Source: Crotophaga sulcirostris
Lineage: Eukaryota; Chordata; Aves; Cuculiformes; Crotophagidae
Assembly (NCBI GenBank): GCA_013397455.1
Contig: VYZB01000327.1
Span: 165,824-229,823 of the forward strand
Length of the DNA: 64,000 nucleotides
Direction: 5' to 3'
Below the pieces are notes generated by a model. It saw nothing but the letters and a program-made list of their open reading frames with translations, did not search any database and was not told the DNA's origin. The translations under genes were made by a program, and so were the position numbers. Shown here in pieces: positions 10,901 through 24,614 of this stretch (its first letter is position 1; each line of letters begins with the position of its first letter).

Positions 10901-13563
10901 GTATAATTCATAGAAAGACACTGTACATTTAGAAATAAATGGTTCCAAGGAGAGAAACGTCATTAGAGGAAATGTCTCTCTTTTTCTTCCTGGAAAAGAA
11001 GGCAATGCAATATATTTTTATTTTAAAGGTGTATTTTGTGGTGCAGATGAGAGATATGCTGAGATAATTGATAAAGTAAACAGTTAGTAACAATATTCAG
11101 TGAAAAAAGATAGTATGTTCTCACAAATGAAAATATAGAAATCCTCTAAAAAATTGCAAGAAGTAGGACTGTTGATTCTAATTGCAGAATTTTTGAGTTG
11201 TTGCAGCATTTAATATCAGCAGATTTACTATTACCATTATTTCTCTAGCATTTATTGATCTGTTTTTTCATAGTAATCATTTATATTTTAACAAAATGTA
11301 CAATAGTCTTAATTGTTTCATAAGGTTGATTTATTAGTTAGGTGCTCTATTATATTTTGAAAATTTCCCTTCAAAGACAGAAAAAAATCATTCACTTTTT
11401 TGTTTTTGTTTCCATATTTTGCTTAGTTGAGAAGTAATGTAAATGCATATATACTACTTTAGATGTTAAAAAGAATATGATGAGTAGAAGAAAGAAGAAG
11501 ATTTTGGTAGTCATTATTTAGATGTGTTTATTGAAGATAGGTGTGAATACAGAAAACATCAAAGCCTGTCATAAGAAATGAAATTATTGTCAAGTCTGAA
11601 AGTTTGCTTCTGCTTCCAGATAGTTTGAATGTGCTGCTTGCAACTTATTTCAGAGTGAATGCATTACAATGAAAAAATGACAGAAGAAGTCTGGAAATCA
11701 AAAGTGCAAAGAGCTGTCATATCTACTTGAAAAAAGTAGAATCAGAAAACTAGTTGGAAATCTGCACAATTGGAGTGTTAAGGCAAGAGAAAACTACCCT
11801 CATAGATCTTCCACTCACATCTTCTGGTGATGACTAAGCACTGCAGAGGTGGTTGTATAATAGCAGTACTAGTGGAATTTGCTAAAGCAAATACAGACTG
11901 AAATGCCAGATAAGAAACTCTAAGAAGTCTCTGTCTTTTGCCTTAAGGTAGGGATTCCATGGAAAAATTTGCACTTATTATTTATGAAGCACATTGTTGA
12001 GTTACAAATCCACCGCTTCGTAAGGAGCCCTGTGGAGGTCCTTATAACTGCAGCATAGTGGGTGCAAGTTTCCCATGACTTAGTTTTTATCAATGATAAC
12101 TAAAGAACAAATAATTTCCTAGGAGCAGTAATGTTGAAAGGCAGATGAGTGACAGTCATGTATTCTCATGTCCTCACTTCATCATAGGATAGAAAAAGCG
12201 TCCATAAGAAGTTCATAGGAATTTTTATGATGATGAACTCTAATACACTCAGGCTGAAAAAGGCAGTTTCTTGGTATATTTTCTTCCTTTTTGTGCTAGT
12301 ATAAGAACTAATTAAATCTTGTCTCTGGATTAGAAATTTGAGGTTAAAAAATATAAGGAAACCATACACTCCTATCTTCTCCCTTGATCCAAAGCTCTGT
12401 TCTTTCAACTAATCCCTACTAATGCCTGCTGTTTGCTGTGTCATCAATCTGAATACGACATTTTGTTTGATCTGTTTCATACCACAGATAATAATGACCA
12501 AAAATTTCCAGAAAGAAAAATTCACAATGAACCTTCTATTGCTAAGATGTAGTAAAAGAAAAGTATAGCATTTATTTTTATTTAACAATATATCAACACC
12601 CATTATTATTTATTATGATTAAAAGAAAAGGATGGAATGAGGTAGTTCATTTAAACACGAACTACTCACCTCCTAGGTCTTTGGGCCTTTTAAATATTGT
12701 TAACTTGTATGTCAGACTGCAGGAAGCTTTGGAAGTAAATTTTAGAAGATGTATTCCAGGAAAAAAGATTAATGACATAATACCTCAGAACAGATTTTTC
12801 AGCTCAGTCAGTGGATCTTGCTGATATAAACCCTCAGAGAATCAGACCCAGTTAATAAATTCTTCCATATATTCAGCCACCTTTTCTTTTTACCTGGAGC
12901 ATTAAAAACTTCCACTGAATTGCAACTGTTCAAACCTTCATTTCATAAATCAAAAAAAAAAGATATAGTCACTCAGTCTGCATGCAAAGTACAAAATCTT
13001 TGTCTACTCCAACTATTATAAAAGTTACACTAATCGGTTAAAGCTAAAGTTCATTGGTAAGTCTTGGATAACTTCTTAAATTCCCACAAGACTTTATTTT
13101 AAGTATATGTAGCTTCACACTATATGATTTGTGCTCTTTCTGTGTTTCTTTAAAAGAAAAGATATTATGAACTGAAACAAATACAAGCTAACTTTAAAAA
13201 AAGACAAAGAAAGTATTACCATTGGCAGTTCCCAAATACGCTTTCAGTCATCTGCCACTATCCCTGTCCCTTTCCCTCTTTGTCACACATGAAAAAGACA
13301 TTCCCACAATGTTGAAAACAACATAGTTAAGCACAGAGATGTCTTTGAGCAGTTTTTCTTACAGGATGGGTATGAAATTTGCGTCTGCCTGTGTCTGAAT
13401 CACAAACAAAAGCACCAGCTGTGCAAAAAGAATTCCATCCAACAAGATGATAATATAGACAGAGGACATAAGAGTTTTTTCCCCAGTTTATTGGAGGTTG
13501 TGTGTGTGATAATGCAGATGAGGTAAGCAAAGTGTATGCAAGAAAGGTTTGCTGTCTCTGTTC
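7920..13563. other. AT-rich, nothing recognised
   Basis: About 5.6 kb without a recognisable gene, LINE, LTR or RNA gene. Reading frames are short and none has a convincing composition. A few donor-like GTAAG motifs occur (for example near 13033 and 13520) without a strong matching open exon. Confidence 0.5.
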
Positions 13564-13627
13564 ATCATAGAATGGTTTGGGTTGGAAGGGACCTTAAAGA
13601 TCATCTAGTTCCAACCCCCCTGCCATG
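13564..13627 (-). mobile_element. CR1 LINE, extreme 3' end only
   Basis: In + orientation this begins ATCATAGAATGGTTTGGGTT and ends at CCCCCCTGCCATG, the reverse complement of the last 64 bp of a CR1 element. It is very similar to the family sequence, so this is a strongly 5'-truncated and fairly recent copy. No coding capacity remains. Confidence 0.93.
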
Positions 13628-13782
13628 TTTTCTTTTATTTGCTGCCAGCTTAAGTAAGTCACTATAGAGAGGGAATTTTGTACTGTGTGTAACCATTGTA
13701 ACAGAGAGAAAAAATAGACAAAAGAACAATCATCAGAACAATGTGACTGATATTATAGCACCATATTAATTTTCTCTTCTAG

Positions 13783-13913
13783 AAATGAAAATATGTTTTC
13801 TTTCTTATTTTATAATGGGGACCATTTCATTGAGCTCGTTTACAATGTGACTCCGACAGTTACACAATCAGCAAATGTCAATGCCTTTACAGAAAAAGAG
13901 TTGAGAAAACAAG
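13783..13913 (+). CDS. Candidate exon B, unknown product
   Basis: This is the best exon-like segment in the window. A pyrimidine-rich acceptor (AATTTTCTCTTCTAG) precedes it and a good donor (ACAAG then GTGAGAG) follows. Of 131 bases, the frame starting at 13784 is open for 43 codons with one base left over; the other two frames are closed. The translation contains FIELVYNVTPTVTQSANVNA, including an N-glycosylation sequon (NVT). CpGs survive at GAGCTCGTTT and CTCCGACA in a region otherwise poor in CpG. Its start phase fits the end of the candidate at 4496-4642, and its end phase fits the start of the candidate at 35666-35744. I do not recognise the protein family. A chance pseudo-exon cannot be excluded. 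Confidence 0.3.
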
Positions 13914-15611
13914 GTGAGAGTTTGTGAAATTTTCTTTGCAATGCTGAAAATTTTCAAATAGTTTTACTGTCATAGAACTTCTTAAGAACTATTCTGAAAG
14001 GTATGGCTAAAACCGCAGCTCAGATTCTGTAAGAAAAACAAAATTCAGTAAGACCATAGTAGGCATTTGGAAAAATGGTTTTAGGTCTCCCCTTGTCAAA
14101 TTCAGGGGTTAGACAAGCCAAGTTTCTTTATGCCAGCTCATTTCACATCACCCACCCTAATCTCCTCTCTCTCTCTCAGGCTCTTCTAATCCACCCTTAT
14201 CCTTTCAGTATCCCTACAAAAAGTGATATTCAGATCCAAACTGAGGTGTTTGAGTGAAAGTGTCTGCAAGTAGTGCTTACATGAAAGCCTAAGTTTTCAC
14301 AAGGTCAACGAGATCCACTTGCCATATTCGTATGAGTCAGAAAAACTTTTCAGTTCACCCTATATTAGACACCTCTATTTATATATATGACAATATCTCT
14401 AAACATTGTTTGCTGTATTGACTAGAAACTTAATTTCATTGTCAGAACACAAATTTTATCTATCTGGATTTTTGAAAAAATGGACAAACGTGATTTGGTT
14501 TTAGCACTTTTTTAAGATAGTTCATCTCTGAAGAGTTTCTGTTTTATAATTCTTCCAAAAATGTGAAAAAATAACTTTTTGACTTCAACTTTAGTTCTTA
14601 CAATTTTGTATTATGGTGCTGTCATTAAATAGTATTTTGTCAATCACTACCATCTACAACCCTGTAAATAATACCACCAATGAGAAATACTTTTTCCACA
14701 GATTTAAAGCCATATATTTTCATTTTAGCTACTTCCTCATTTTCTTGTTTATTTTCTTTTCTTTTTAACATCTGTCTATTTCACATATGTTTAATTTCTC
14801 TTCCCAGGTGCTTGATTTATTTGTTTTATTATTTTTTAATAAATACATCCCCAACTTATTCCTGGCATTTTGGTAATTTTAAATCAACTGGTTTTGTACA
14901 TGCACTAGTTCAGGGTCTTTTGGTTTTGTTCTTTCCTCCATGAATAATAATGAAAGATTGCTACCTTGCTGGTGTTGATAACAGTAGTACTGGAGGTTTG
15001 CTTTGGCTGCCTTCCAAAACTGAACTGTCTGTAAGAAACATTTCAGAGAAACTCAATGCAGAGCCCAGAGCAGTCATGACTCTACTTCTCCATACTGAGT
15101 TCCACCGGTATGGTGTAAATATAGAGTGGATTGGTACTGTAAACAAAACAAATACAGTCTTCCTGCTAGACAGTTCTTTTCAGAACTTTTTATAGATATA
15201 TACATTTCCCTATGCAGAGATTTAATGAATAGGTTTTTTATTTTCTGTTGGCTAATGCAAACCATATTTTTTACATAAAGTTTTGAGACACTTTAGAAAT
15301 TGTCAATGCCAATGACATCTCTTTATCCCTGAACTGTTCGTGAAAAGGTACCAGTTTTGAAGAAAATCTGATAGACGTGATATTTGTCCTAGGCTGCAGA
15401 TAAACAAAGTACAAATCTTTGTCCAGTTAATATTTTGTTACTTACATGTAGTGAAATATTCCCAACAAAAAGCATTAGGTGAAGCCCATGTAGTGAGACC
15501 ATTACCTCAGCAATTAAGATAGTACAGTCTGACACTCTAATCTGCAAGATGTTTGGTCTTGTGTTCTCATTTATTTTCTGTGGAAGCTACTATATGTTAT
15601 AGAAGATCAGG

Positions 15612-15652
15612 AAAAAAACCAACAACCAAAAAACCAACAAAAACCAACAAAC
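15612..15652. repeat. A-rich simple repeat (AACCAAC motif)
   Basis: An A-rich low-complexity tract built on repeated AACCAACAA units, with the longest regular part at 15633-15651. Confidence 0.75.
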
Positions 15653-17374
15653 AGGAGCACCTCATTTGAAGGAGAAGAGTTTTGCGTGCAACTCTAAGAG
15701 CTGATGTTCCACTAGTGTTATCTGTGGGCAGGTAGAGAGGTTCTTTGCAATGTCTAATTGTGTCAGTGTACCAGGAGGAGAAATAAATGTTGAAAACGTG
15801 TCTAGTTTATGTGAAATGAAGAGAGGATGTGACTTTAAAGGCCAACAGAGGGACATCTGACACACTTAAGTGCACTTATGCCTAAATTAGGCATTAATGG
15901 ACTTTGTTTCAGGTCAGCGAGAACAGAATATTACTTGGAACAAATTAATATCATTTTACTTTAGTCAGACAAACTGCAGGTTAGCTATCCAGCTTCTGCA
16001 TGTAAAGGAAAGACTAGAAGGAAGTGAGGCAATATGGAAATAGGGAAGACAAAAAGATCTCTACTCAAGGTCTCCTCAATTGACCAGGAAATTACTCTAA
16101 TAAAGAAAATCTATTATTTGAGAGAAACAGAATACCATGGAGACAAACAAGCACAGAATTATAAGGAATAGAAAAGAAATGTTAAACTGTTGAAAGTGAT
16201 TAAATCAGTGTTGAACTTTAACAAAGTTTTGGAAAGAACTCACAATTTTTAGCTTCTTGGTGAAAGAAACAGATGTTTGGAAGTACAAAAGAGGTACGGT
16301 GGAAAGAACCTTAGACTTAAAAGATTGATTTGTGAAAAAAAAGACTTAATGATGGATTACTGATTATGCTATGAGGTTTGCTACTATGTGCAGTAGCCTT
16401 CTCTCTTTTGCACTGTAACTGGAGCTGGCTTTTTCTAGGTGGCTATACTGCCAAAAGAGAAAGGCAGAAAAACACGTATTTGCCTCTTTAGGTAATGATT
16501 CATTCTTGGAGCAAAGGGTGTACAAAAAATGTGTCTTACAGACCTAAATTAATAAATTTTCTCTCTCTGCTTTGTATATTTCTTTTAATAAATTATCTTA
16601 TTATTATTACCCTTGAATTTTCCTCTTTTATTCTTTTTATTTCTTTTTCTGTCAATCATAGAACTATAGAACAATGAGAAATAATGGAAAAGGAATAAAC
16701 TAAAATATGTAAATGATCTCTGCAGTCCTTTTTAACTGTGAACTTAGTAAAAGAGAGAACTCATTTGTGAGTGTGTGCATGCATGTGTTATTGTTACAAA
16801 ATCTTCTTGGATTTTTTTCAAAGCTAACATTTTAACACTGTTGCCAGGAAGAAAAAAATTGCAACCACAAGCTGCTGTTATGAAAACATCGCTTTTCTAA
16901 TTCCAGACTTGTGTTTAGTGTGCCCTTGGGTACCATTCTCCCAGCTCCAATGGTTTCTATTCTGTTGATCGTGTGTGTGTGGCCTCTACCATCTGCCCAC
17001 AGTAGGTCAAGGAAATAAGAAGCACTGATAAATACTTTTCTTGACACATATATCACTAAACTTTGAGTTAGGCAAGCAATCAAAAAAAATCATGTAAGGT
17101 TAGACTCACTGATACAATCGTTCTAGCAGTACTTGTCAGCTATATTTATATAATACATGGAAAAAAATCTTAGGAAAATAAAATTAAATAAAGTTTTAAT
17201 AATGTGCCACTACCACAGATAATGTTGTTAATTTGTTGCACCCAAGCGTAAATCATCAAAACCCCAATCAAGGCTGGGGAGGGGAGAAGGGGAAGAGAAG
17301 TTCCAGTCTAGTCCATACTGTGAGCCAAGATGTATTGGTTAACTCACACACAATTAATTCCAATGTACTTTTTA

Positions 17375-17401
17375 AACACACACATACACACAGATACACA
17401 T
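17375..17401. repeat. Imperfect (CA)n microsatellite
   Basis: A run of ACACACACATACACACAG followed by ATACACA, an interrupted dinucleotide repeat. Confidence 0.75.
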
Positions 17402-19194
17402 GTAGTTGAGGGAGATATATCTTAATGCAACTACCTTTCTTCCTGTGTTGGCAAAAATTGAAGCTAAATACTAATGTTCAGTGTGGTACCTATATCCTTT
17501 CCTGATATCTGTTATAACTTCCCCAAAGTAGCAATATTAAAACAGATTTAGGTAACAGCAACAGGAACTGCACCTCGAGATCTTCATTGGTCCCTACTTT
17601 GTTCACCTTGTTATCACCAAAACCAGCTTTAGTTCCTAAGTTTACATTTGTTTGATGATTACAGTTGACAGCTACTGAGTTATTTATAACCCTGAGGCTT
17701 CTGATGTAATTATATGCCTGGACCTTCAAGGCCGCTAATATCACCCAAAGCCGTACTCCTCTGTACTTCATTTTTCTTTACTTTAGGGTCACAGACAGTT
17801 TGCTCTATGCAGAATACCTAGTTGTTATTGTTGTCTCTTGTTCAATGTAAGATTATATTCAAAACAGATTGTAACCATAACATTCCTCTACACAATTGCA
17901 CTGCATTGAAGCCTGAAGGAGTTTGACCAGCTGCAGTTTGAGGAAGTATTTACTCTTAAACTACTAAAGACATTTCTTCTCCTTCTCCTCTCTTTTATGT
18001 TTTTCTGATTCTGTTTCTACGTGGTTTCTTTCAACGTAAACTGATTGTTTACCATAACCTTCTTCGTAATGTTTTTATGGGAATATAGGCCTATGGAAAA
18101 CAAAGGAATAATATTCCATTATTTACTGAAATAATATCAAACTACTTTTTATAGATAAGCTTATATAGAGTCATTAAGAAATTATTTCTCTCCTATGTAT
18201 TCAAGGTCTGAAAAAATAAGGTAGTCATCAAATGTTTAAAAAAGAAGAATAAGAAGAAAAGAAATTCTATTAATATCCTCCAAATTATTTTTGAATTGTC
18301 TCAATTTTTGAGAGCTTTTTGCATTAATAGATATCTAATACCATGATAATTTGGTTCTGATGAATTGAACAAAATTGTTTGTAGGCAGGACTCCATGCAG
18401 TAGTTATTTCACGCTTGTAAAAGAAGCAACTTTGTGTTGAAGAAACAGGAACTGATAGTTGCTCAGCAAAAACCTTCCAAGGTCTAGGGGAAACCCTGTT
18501 GAAAAGAATATCCGCCAGGAAACAAACAAAACAAAAAGGAGATAATACCTTTAGGCTGCTCATACATCTATTGGAGAAAATATTAGTTCTGAGTTAGGGT
18601 AATGAAACAGTAGCATATTCCCTTAACTTAGTCTGGCACAAGATTTCCATTAACAAAATGTCAGTCTGATTACTACACACAGTACTAAAATTCAATGCAA
18701 GTATTAGATCTTCGTAGCACCTGCATATTCCAGCATTCACAGGACCCCACTGTCAGCTACAGCTACTTTTAAATTGGATGGACTATACAATTCTTTTCTT
18801 AAACTTTTTGCAAATGAACATACCAGTGCTGTATTTTTCAGTTGCAAGGAGTTGGATATGTAGACAGTATGAAGATTATCATGTTAAAGTTATGTTTATA
18901 ATACATCTCAGATATGTTATTCCAGAAATTGTGTCAATGAAAAAGTAAAATTGCGTCTACTTTGTTAACCTGTAAGAAATCCAAGCCAATATAAACCTGG
19001 TGTTTTTTATTAAAAATCCTAGAGAAATGATCAACCTGTTCCTACTAAGCATATGTTAATTATGCCATAGGACCAGTCTTCAAAGTTTCAGACTGAAAAT
19101 GAAGATAAACATGAAGATGTGAGTTTTCAGATGGTGAAGGTGAGGAGAAAAAAATAAGCCTGAAATTTATGGTGGAAAATTTGAATGTAACTGC

Positions 19195-19690
19195 TGAACA
19201 AGGAGTATTAAGAGTCCAGTTTCTCGACTAGATGGAAAGATGATCCTGGAAAGATGTTAACACATGACCATGAAGTTAAGGTGGATGAAGAGACAGGCTT
19301 GTGAGGCCAAACCAGGAGCAGGGCTGCTTCACCAGGGAAGGTGATCCAGTAGCTGAAGCTGGCCACAACGAAGGGAAAGGGCAATGATTGGAGTAGCAAG
19401 GGACACAGTCACAGGGTATCTGAACAAAGGTGATTCCCATCAATGGTTTAGTAATCTTCAGACATGGTGAGGGAACAAGACATGTTCAGTGCTCACCTAG
19501 GAAGTCCAGTCAACAAGTCAGGCTCTTGAAAACAGGAATAGAGACATAACCGGCAACTGGAGCATTTACCATATAGCTCAGGCAATGCCTGGGAGCCTAA
19601 GTCCCCTTACTCTTACATCTGTGGGTGGAGGTCCCAGGTAATACAGATGAGGTTAGGTAAGGCCGTTTGGTGCACACTGGACTCACTAAT
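19195..19690. other. Higher-GC segment, possible unidentified repeat
   Basis: About 500 bp with clearly higher GC than its surroundings, rich in GGAAGGTGA, CAGGCTC and CTGGGAGCCTAAG-type sequence. It begins near AGTCCAGTTTCTCGAC and ends near TTTGGTGCACACTGG. No frame is long. The sharp change in composition suggests an inserted element such as an old retroviral or LTR fragment, but I cannot place it in a family. Confidence 0.3.
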
Positions 19691-20050
19691 CTGATGAAAA
19701 TATTTTACATCTGGAAATTAGATTTTCAGTCAAAGAATTCCTTCTGTTACAAATTTATTTCATGGTGGTGTCCAGTTTGGTAGAATGATTGACATCTATC
19801 TATAAAGATGCTAAACATTTTGCCTCCAATCATTTTATGATGAAGTTGTGCATTAGTTCTCAACATACATTCATTAAAATCTGCACAAATATATTCACAA
19901 AAATAATACATAAAAAATTGTGACAGCAAATATGAGTTTTTATATTACAAAGATTTTCAGCTGTCTTTTGCCCACATGCCAATAAATTCTGCAACCAATT
20001 GTGTAGTAAACCAATTGACATTGTACAGCATCTCTTTCATTAACTGAATA

Positions 20051-20116
20051 ATATCTTATATATGTATACACATATCTTATACACAATATATTATATATAC
20101 ATATATATAATATATG
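20051..20116. repeat. Imperfect (TA)n-rich tract
   Basis: About 66 bp made almost wholly of TATA, TATACA and TATATATAA words, a degenerate AT microsatellite able to form cruciforms. Confidence 0.8.
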
Positions 20117-22238
20117 CACTTAATAGAAATCTCAGTGTAGTACTGCAATTTTTTTTCAAGTAATACTTTTCAAGGCTTTTGAAATTATTTTCTTGTTTGC
20201 TTTTTCAGCTTTTTCTTTTTTTTATCTTCTTAAGAGGACTGTAGCGAAAGATTAGTTTATCAAAACCTTAATTAACCTGGGAATGTTATGAAAGCTTAGC
20301 AATTTTGTATGTCCTTAGGCATTTGAAGACCATACTTTAAACCAAGAAATTTCGTATTTCTTTAAACAGCTGTAGACTATAATAAAGAATAATTTTGAAA
20401 TGTGTACGTTTTAAAAGTAACTCTGATCTTCAAAGAAGGCTGTTGATACGTTCCACTTGGTTTAGGCCTATTTACAGTTTCTAGAATTATTCTCTTCATG
20501 TGTTATGTCATTAAAAATGAGTGGAAAACACCAGATTGAAAACAAATTATTAATTTTACAGTTTTAGTGATAGTGATCCTGCTCTTAAATATGATTTGTG
20601 TATTTAAGTGTATTATAAGGATTTTCAACACTGAATTTATTTAATTGTATTTTTCTTCAATGTTGTCATTCTTCATTGCCATAACAGTATAAATAAGATA
20701 ACAGAGATGTCCATTCTGGATGACAGATAAGATATGAACGCTTAATATAGGTGACTTGGGAAAGGGGCGATTTATGTAACTTGAATCCCTTAAAAATTAG
20801 GCATTTAGATTTAATTAGTCGTAAAGGATCTCTCTGAAGACAATGGAAGACAACTTCAGGGCACAGTTCATCCTTTCTTGTAGCAACTATAAAAAAGAGA
20901 TGGACTCCCTCTTCTTTCTCTTCCTTTCTTCTTCTTTACTGTAAGGAAATCTAAGCGTTTAGCTTAGTCTAGATATAAATTGTATATGTCTGAAAGTTAG
21001 ATAGGATGGATTTCTTCCTGGTGCATTCACCATGTATTGGCTAAGTTCCTAGCCAAAAGTAGGTTTGCAAACATTGGACATGATTCATTGCTTTTGCTTA
21101 CTTGGTTTTGTTATGAATAAAAAATGCTTCTAAAACAACTTCAGATTATTATTGATAACCTATCACTGACTAAAAGGAGGAGAAATCAGAATGCTTGGTT
21201 TTGGGTTTGGTTCTGTGAGTCTTTTTTTAATGAATTTATTTGAGCTAGTCACTCTAAAATCCTTCTATAATTAAGAGGAACAAGTACTTATATTATGCTT
21301 CATTTAGCATAATTTTAGTTTTTTATAGTAGGATGAGTTGACTGTAAACATAAACATTTGGCAGAATAATTTCAATTGGTATGCCCTATTCATTAACATA
21401 TGCAAAAGGAAGAGAGAAGGCAGGAGAAAGCATTACATGTGTATTCATTGTATACCTATGAGGAAATATAGGAAACCTGTAACTCTTCATCCAAAAATCA
21501 AGGACAACAATGAGTAAGCGGTCATTGACAACCGTAAAATTTTGACCAAACTCTTTAAGTATCCATGTATTTTGCAGGACTAGTGTGCTGTCAATATTAA
21601 CTTCTGTATGAAAAGGATCTGTAAGGGATTATTTACTCTGCTTTAACCTGTTGTACTTAGGGGGATGTTTAGGAGGAGGAAAGAGGCACATTTTACTCAA
21701 TTTCTTCAGTGGTTCCTTCTATTATGCAAATTTGCTTCACTGTTCTTGCAGAATGACTGTCAAAAAGCAAGCAGATACTAAATACTATGAAAATGAACAT
21801 GATGACTGCCATTTTTTTTCTATTTTTAAAGTTATTTCTCTGTTTCAGAAAAGTTTCTGAGTTCATTTCAGCTTGATGACATATATATGTTTTATTTTGG
21901 AAAGGCAAAATTATCTGAGTTATACTCTGCATCGTACACTGATTCACCTCTAAAACTGGAAATTAATACATGTGCCTACACTAGGATCTGTCTCAATGCT
22001 TTTTCTGAGTTAAAAATTGCTCAAAGCCGATATAATTTTAATCTTAAATATATGTCTTTTCTATTTGTAAAAAGGATCTCCTTATGTTTTGCATATTATA
22101 CAGGAAGATTAAATAGTAAACCTAATCTTGTATGTGATTTTGTAGAACTTCAAAACAGTCTAAGGACACTGAGTAACATGAAAATATTTGTCTTACATGA
22201 AAGATTTTTTTAAAAAACTATTTATAGTAGAAGAACCC

Positions 22239-22259
22239 CAACAAACAAACAAACAAACC
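22239..22259. repeat. (AAAC)n microsatellite
   Basis: About five units of the tetranucleotide AAAC. Confidence 0.9.
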
Positions 22260-23132
22260 ACTGTCATACAATGTAAGTTCTTTAAGAGTCCTTTAAGAGC
22301 AATATTTGTTATTACAATACTTTTTGTACAAAATCTTCTTAGAATTTTTGAACATTTGAACAGGTTTACAACACATAGACCTGGTAGTTTTGTTCTATAT
22401 ACTGTTCTACTACCTTCATGGCTCAGTCCAGTAACTTTTACACGGGGTTAAATCTTCAGGATCAAGAGCCTAAATGAAATTGAGCAACCAGCCAAAATAT
22501 AGACTTCAGCTAACTGCAATTTATGATGCAAATATGTATCCTGGTATATAAAATGGAAAGAAAACTTTATGTCCTTGTGAGTGTTGAATAATCTGAAGGC
22601 AAATGCATACTTCAGAAGCAGGATTCCTCTGAAGGTTCATATGGATTATTACTGAATAAATTCCTACAAGGGCTTCTTCACAGGAGAGGATGGAATCATT
22701 CATCATCGGGGCTCATCAGACCATCTATATGAAAATGCTGTAAAGAAACTCCAAGCATATTTAAAAAAAACCCTAAACACCTTTTTTCAGGCTTAGTGAA
22801 AAACCTTAAACTCAGCACATCATTAGAAGAAACTGCTTAGGCTTGCAAATGTTTCCAGTAGAGGGGAGGTAATGTATTGATTCAGAGAAAAAATCTAGGA
22901 AACAGAAGAAATAAAATACTGATAGGTGTAATTATTGGAGTCAAAGAAGGTGAAATCTAGCAATCTTGATTGAAATTATTTTTAAATTTTCAAGTATTAC
23001 CCTGAATGATTAATATTTTGAAGATAATATGTGAGATTTATCAGACTCATCACCATAGCATTTTGAGATTTTATATTTTTGTCACTTGTTAAATGTCTTG
23101 AATTTCATTATGAAACACCTCTTTAATGGCAT

Positions 23133-23168
23133 CTGTCAGAGATAGAATACCTGTCAGAGGTAGAATAT
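23133..23168. repeat. 18-bp tandem duplication
   Basis: CTGTCAGAGATAGAATAC at 23133-23150 is followed directly by CTGTCAGAGGTAGAATAT, two differences in 18. It is a simple local duplication. Confidence 0.85.
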
Positions 23169-24573
23169 TCAATTATGGTTCTTTTTCATCTGACACACCC
23201 CCAACTCCCCCTGTGTTTCTCTGCTACATTCTCTAAAATCCATTGTTGTAACTTCAGGGTCAGATCTCACTCAGACTTATGACTCTATTCACTATAGCTG
23301 AATAAGACAAATCAATATATTCTGTCGCTTTCTGTTCTTTAGCTGCTCACTAGAACAAATTTGTCCAGGAAAAAAAAAAAATCGCAACCTAAGCATGATA
23401 ATATGAAGACTTATGGCAACAGAGAAATTATGACCCACTTTACAAATGAAATCAAATTTCTTAATCTTTCAGCTTAAGAAAATAATTTCATTTTTTCTCT
23501 TCTCTATTTAAACTACAGATGTAAGATGCAGTCTTTCAGTTCCAGTCATGAGCTTTCATCATCAGTTATTATGGTCAAACTTTCTTGTATTTCAGCCTAA
23601 AGACTAATTAATTTTCGAACTGGCAGAATGCAAAAAGGAACCATCCCTACTTTTAGAAGAGTCAATGAACATATTTTTACAGCATCCATTTGACATCAGA
23701 GTTTGAAGTTAGGTTTCTAGTTTAATTCCATTTTGAAGGAGAGACTAGGACAAAGAAAATTTGCTGCCTGGGGGCTTTGTTGAATGTGAGATTTTACCTC
23801 ATTGATAAGTACATAAATTCTTACAAAACTATTGTTTTCTTTACAGATGTAGGACCTAAATTTTAAATCTAAGTGATATAGAATATTTAATGATATTATC
23901 TTAGATTTTCTTTTTTGATTTAAGAATATACAAATCTAGGATAACATTTAATTTTTCTCTTTCATGTTCCATTTCATTCACAGTGGTTGTGTTATGTATT
24001 TTTCTGTGACAACTGTAAAATCAACTGTGTAATCATAATTTGAACCATATAGATAAACACTGAAAAATGTCTTTGCATTTAACTTTGCTGTAAGTCCTTA
24101 TCAATCACCAGCTATTTTGCTCAAATCTGTAAATTCTTCATTTAGTGTAAATGAGATACTTATTGCAACAAAAAATTTTAAAGAATGAATTAGAAATATT
24201 CAGGATAATATGAGAATGAGCTTTATTTCTCTTTTTTACTGAAACTCTCTCTCTTGCTTTCTCTTTTTCTACAGAGATGATTTGATCTTTTATCAAGAAT
24301 AGGAGCTTGGAACTTCCCCAGAGGGTTTTTACTCTCTTGCTGGAGACTATTGCACAGAAACATGAAAATGTCCCCAGAGGGAATCCTTTTGGTATGAGAA
24401 ACGCTATCCTAGTACAGATTAATTCCTCACCTAATATCTATTCATTGCACACTGATTTCCCAGTGCTCTGTTTTGTTCCAATGTTTTGCTAGGGAAAAGA
24501 AGAAATATTGCAGCTGAGGCTAGGTAGAACAGAAGGAACTGTTCAGGGTTTCCAGTCCTTCTCCTTATTGCAG

Positions 24574-24614
24574 TGGAAAAATTAGTAGCAATGCCATGTT
24601 TAAAGAAATGAAAG
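24574..24614 (+). other. Candidate short exon, probably noncoding
   Basis: A very good acceptor (CCTTCTCCTTATTGCAG) and a very good donor (GAAAG then GTAAGAG) enclose only 41 bases. One frame is open (13 codons), but its phases do not fit the candidate chain at 4496, 13783 and 35666. A strong noncoding-type acceptor lies 300 bp upstream at 24274. If transcribed, this fits a long noncoding RNA better than a protein. Confidence 0.2.

Larger units (their letters stand above)
13914..19194. other. AT-rich, nothing recognised
   Basis: No LINE, LTR or RNA gene is visible. Two open stretches have fairly balanced composition: + strand 14950-15195 (81 codons) and minus strand 17490-17771 (93 codons, with CpGs near 17731-17755). 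Neither translation resembles a family I know and neither has a clear pair of splice sites. They may be decayed pseudogene or transposon scraps. Confidence 0.4.
19691..24573. other. AT-rich, nothing recognised
   Basis: Unique-looking AT-rich sequence with several simple repeats listed separately. An excellent polypyrimidine tract and acceptor (TCTCTTTTTCTACAG) ends at 24274, but all three frames after it close within nine codons, so any exon starting at 24275 would be noncoding. Confidence 0.45.

Noticed and set aside
17490..17771. 93-codon minus-strand frame with CpGs
   Set aside because: The peptide resembles nothing I know and no donor/acceptor pair encloses it; kept only as a note in the block description.
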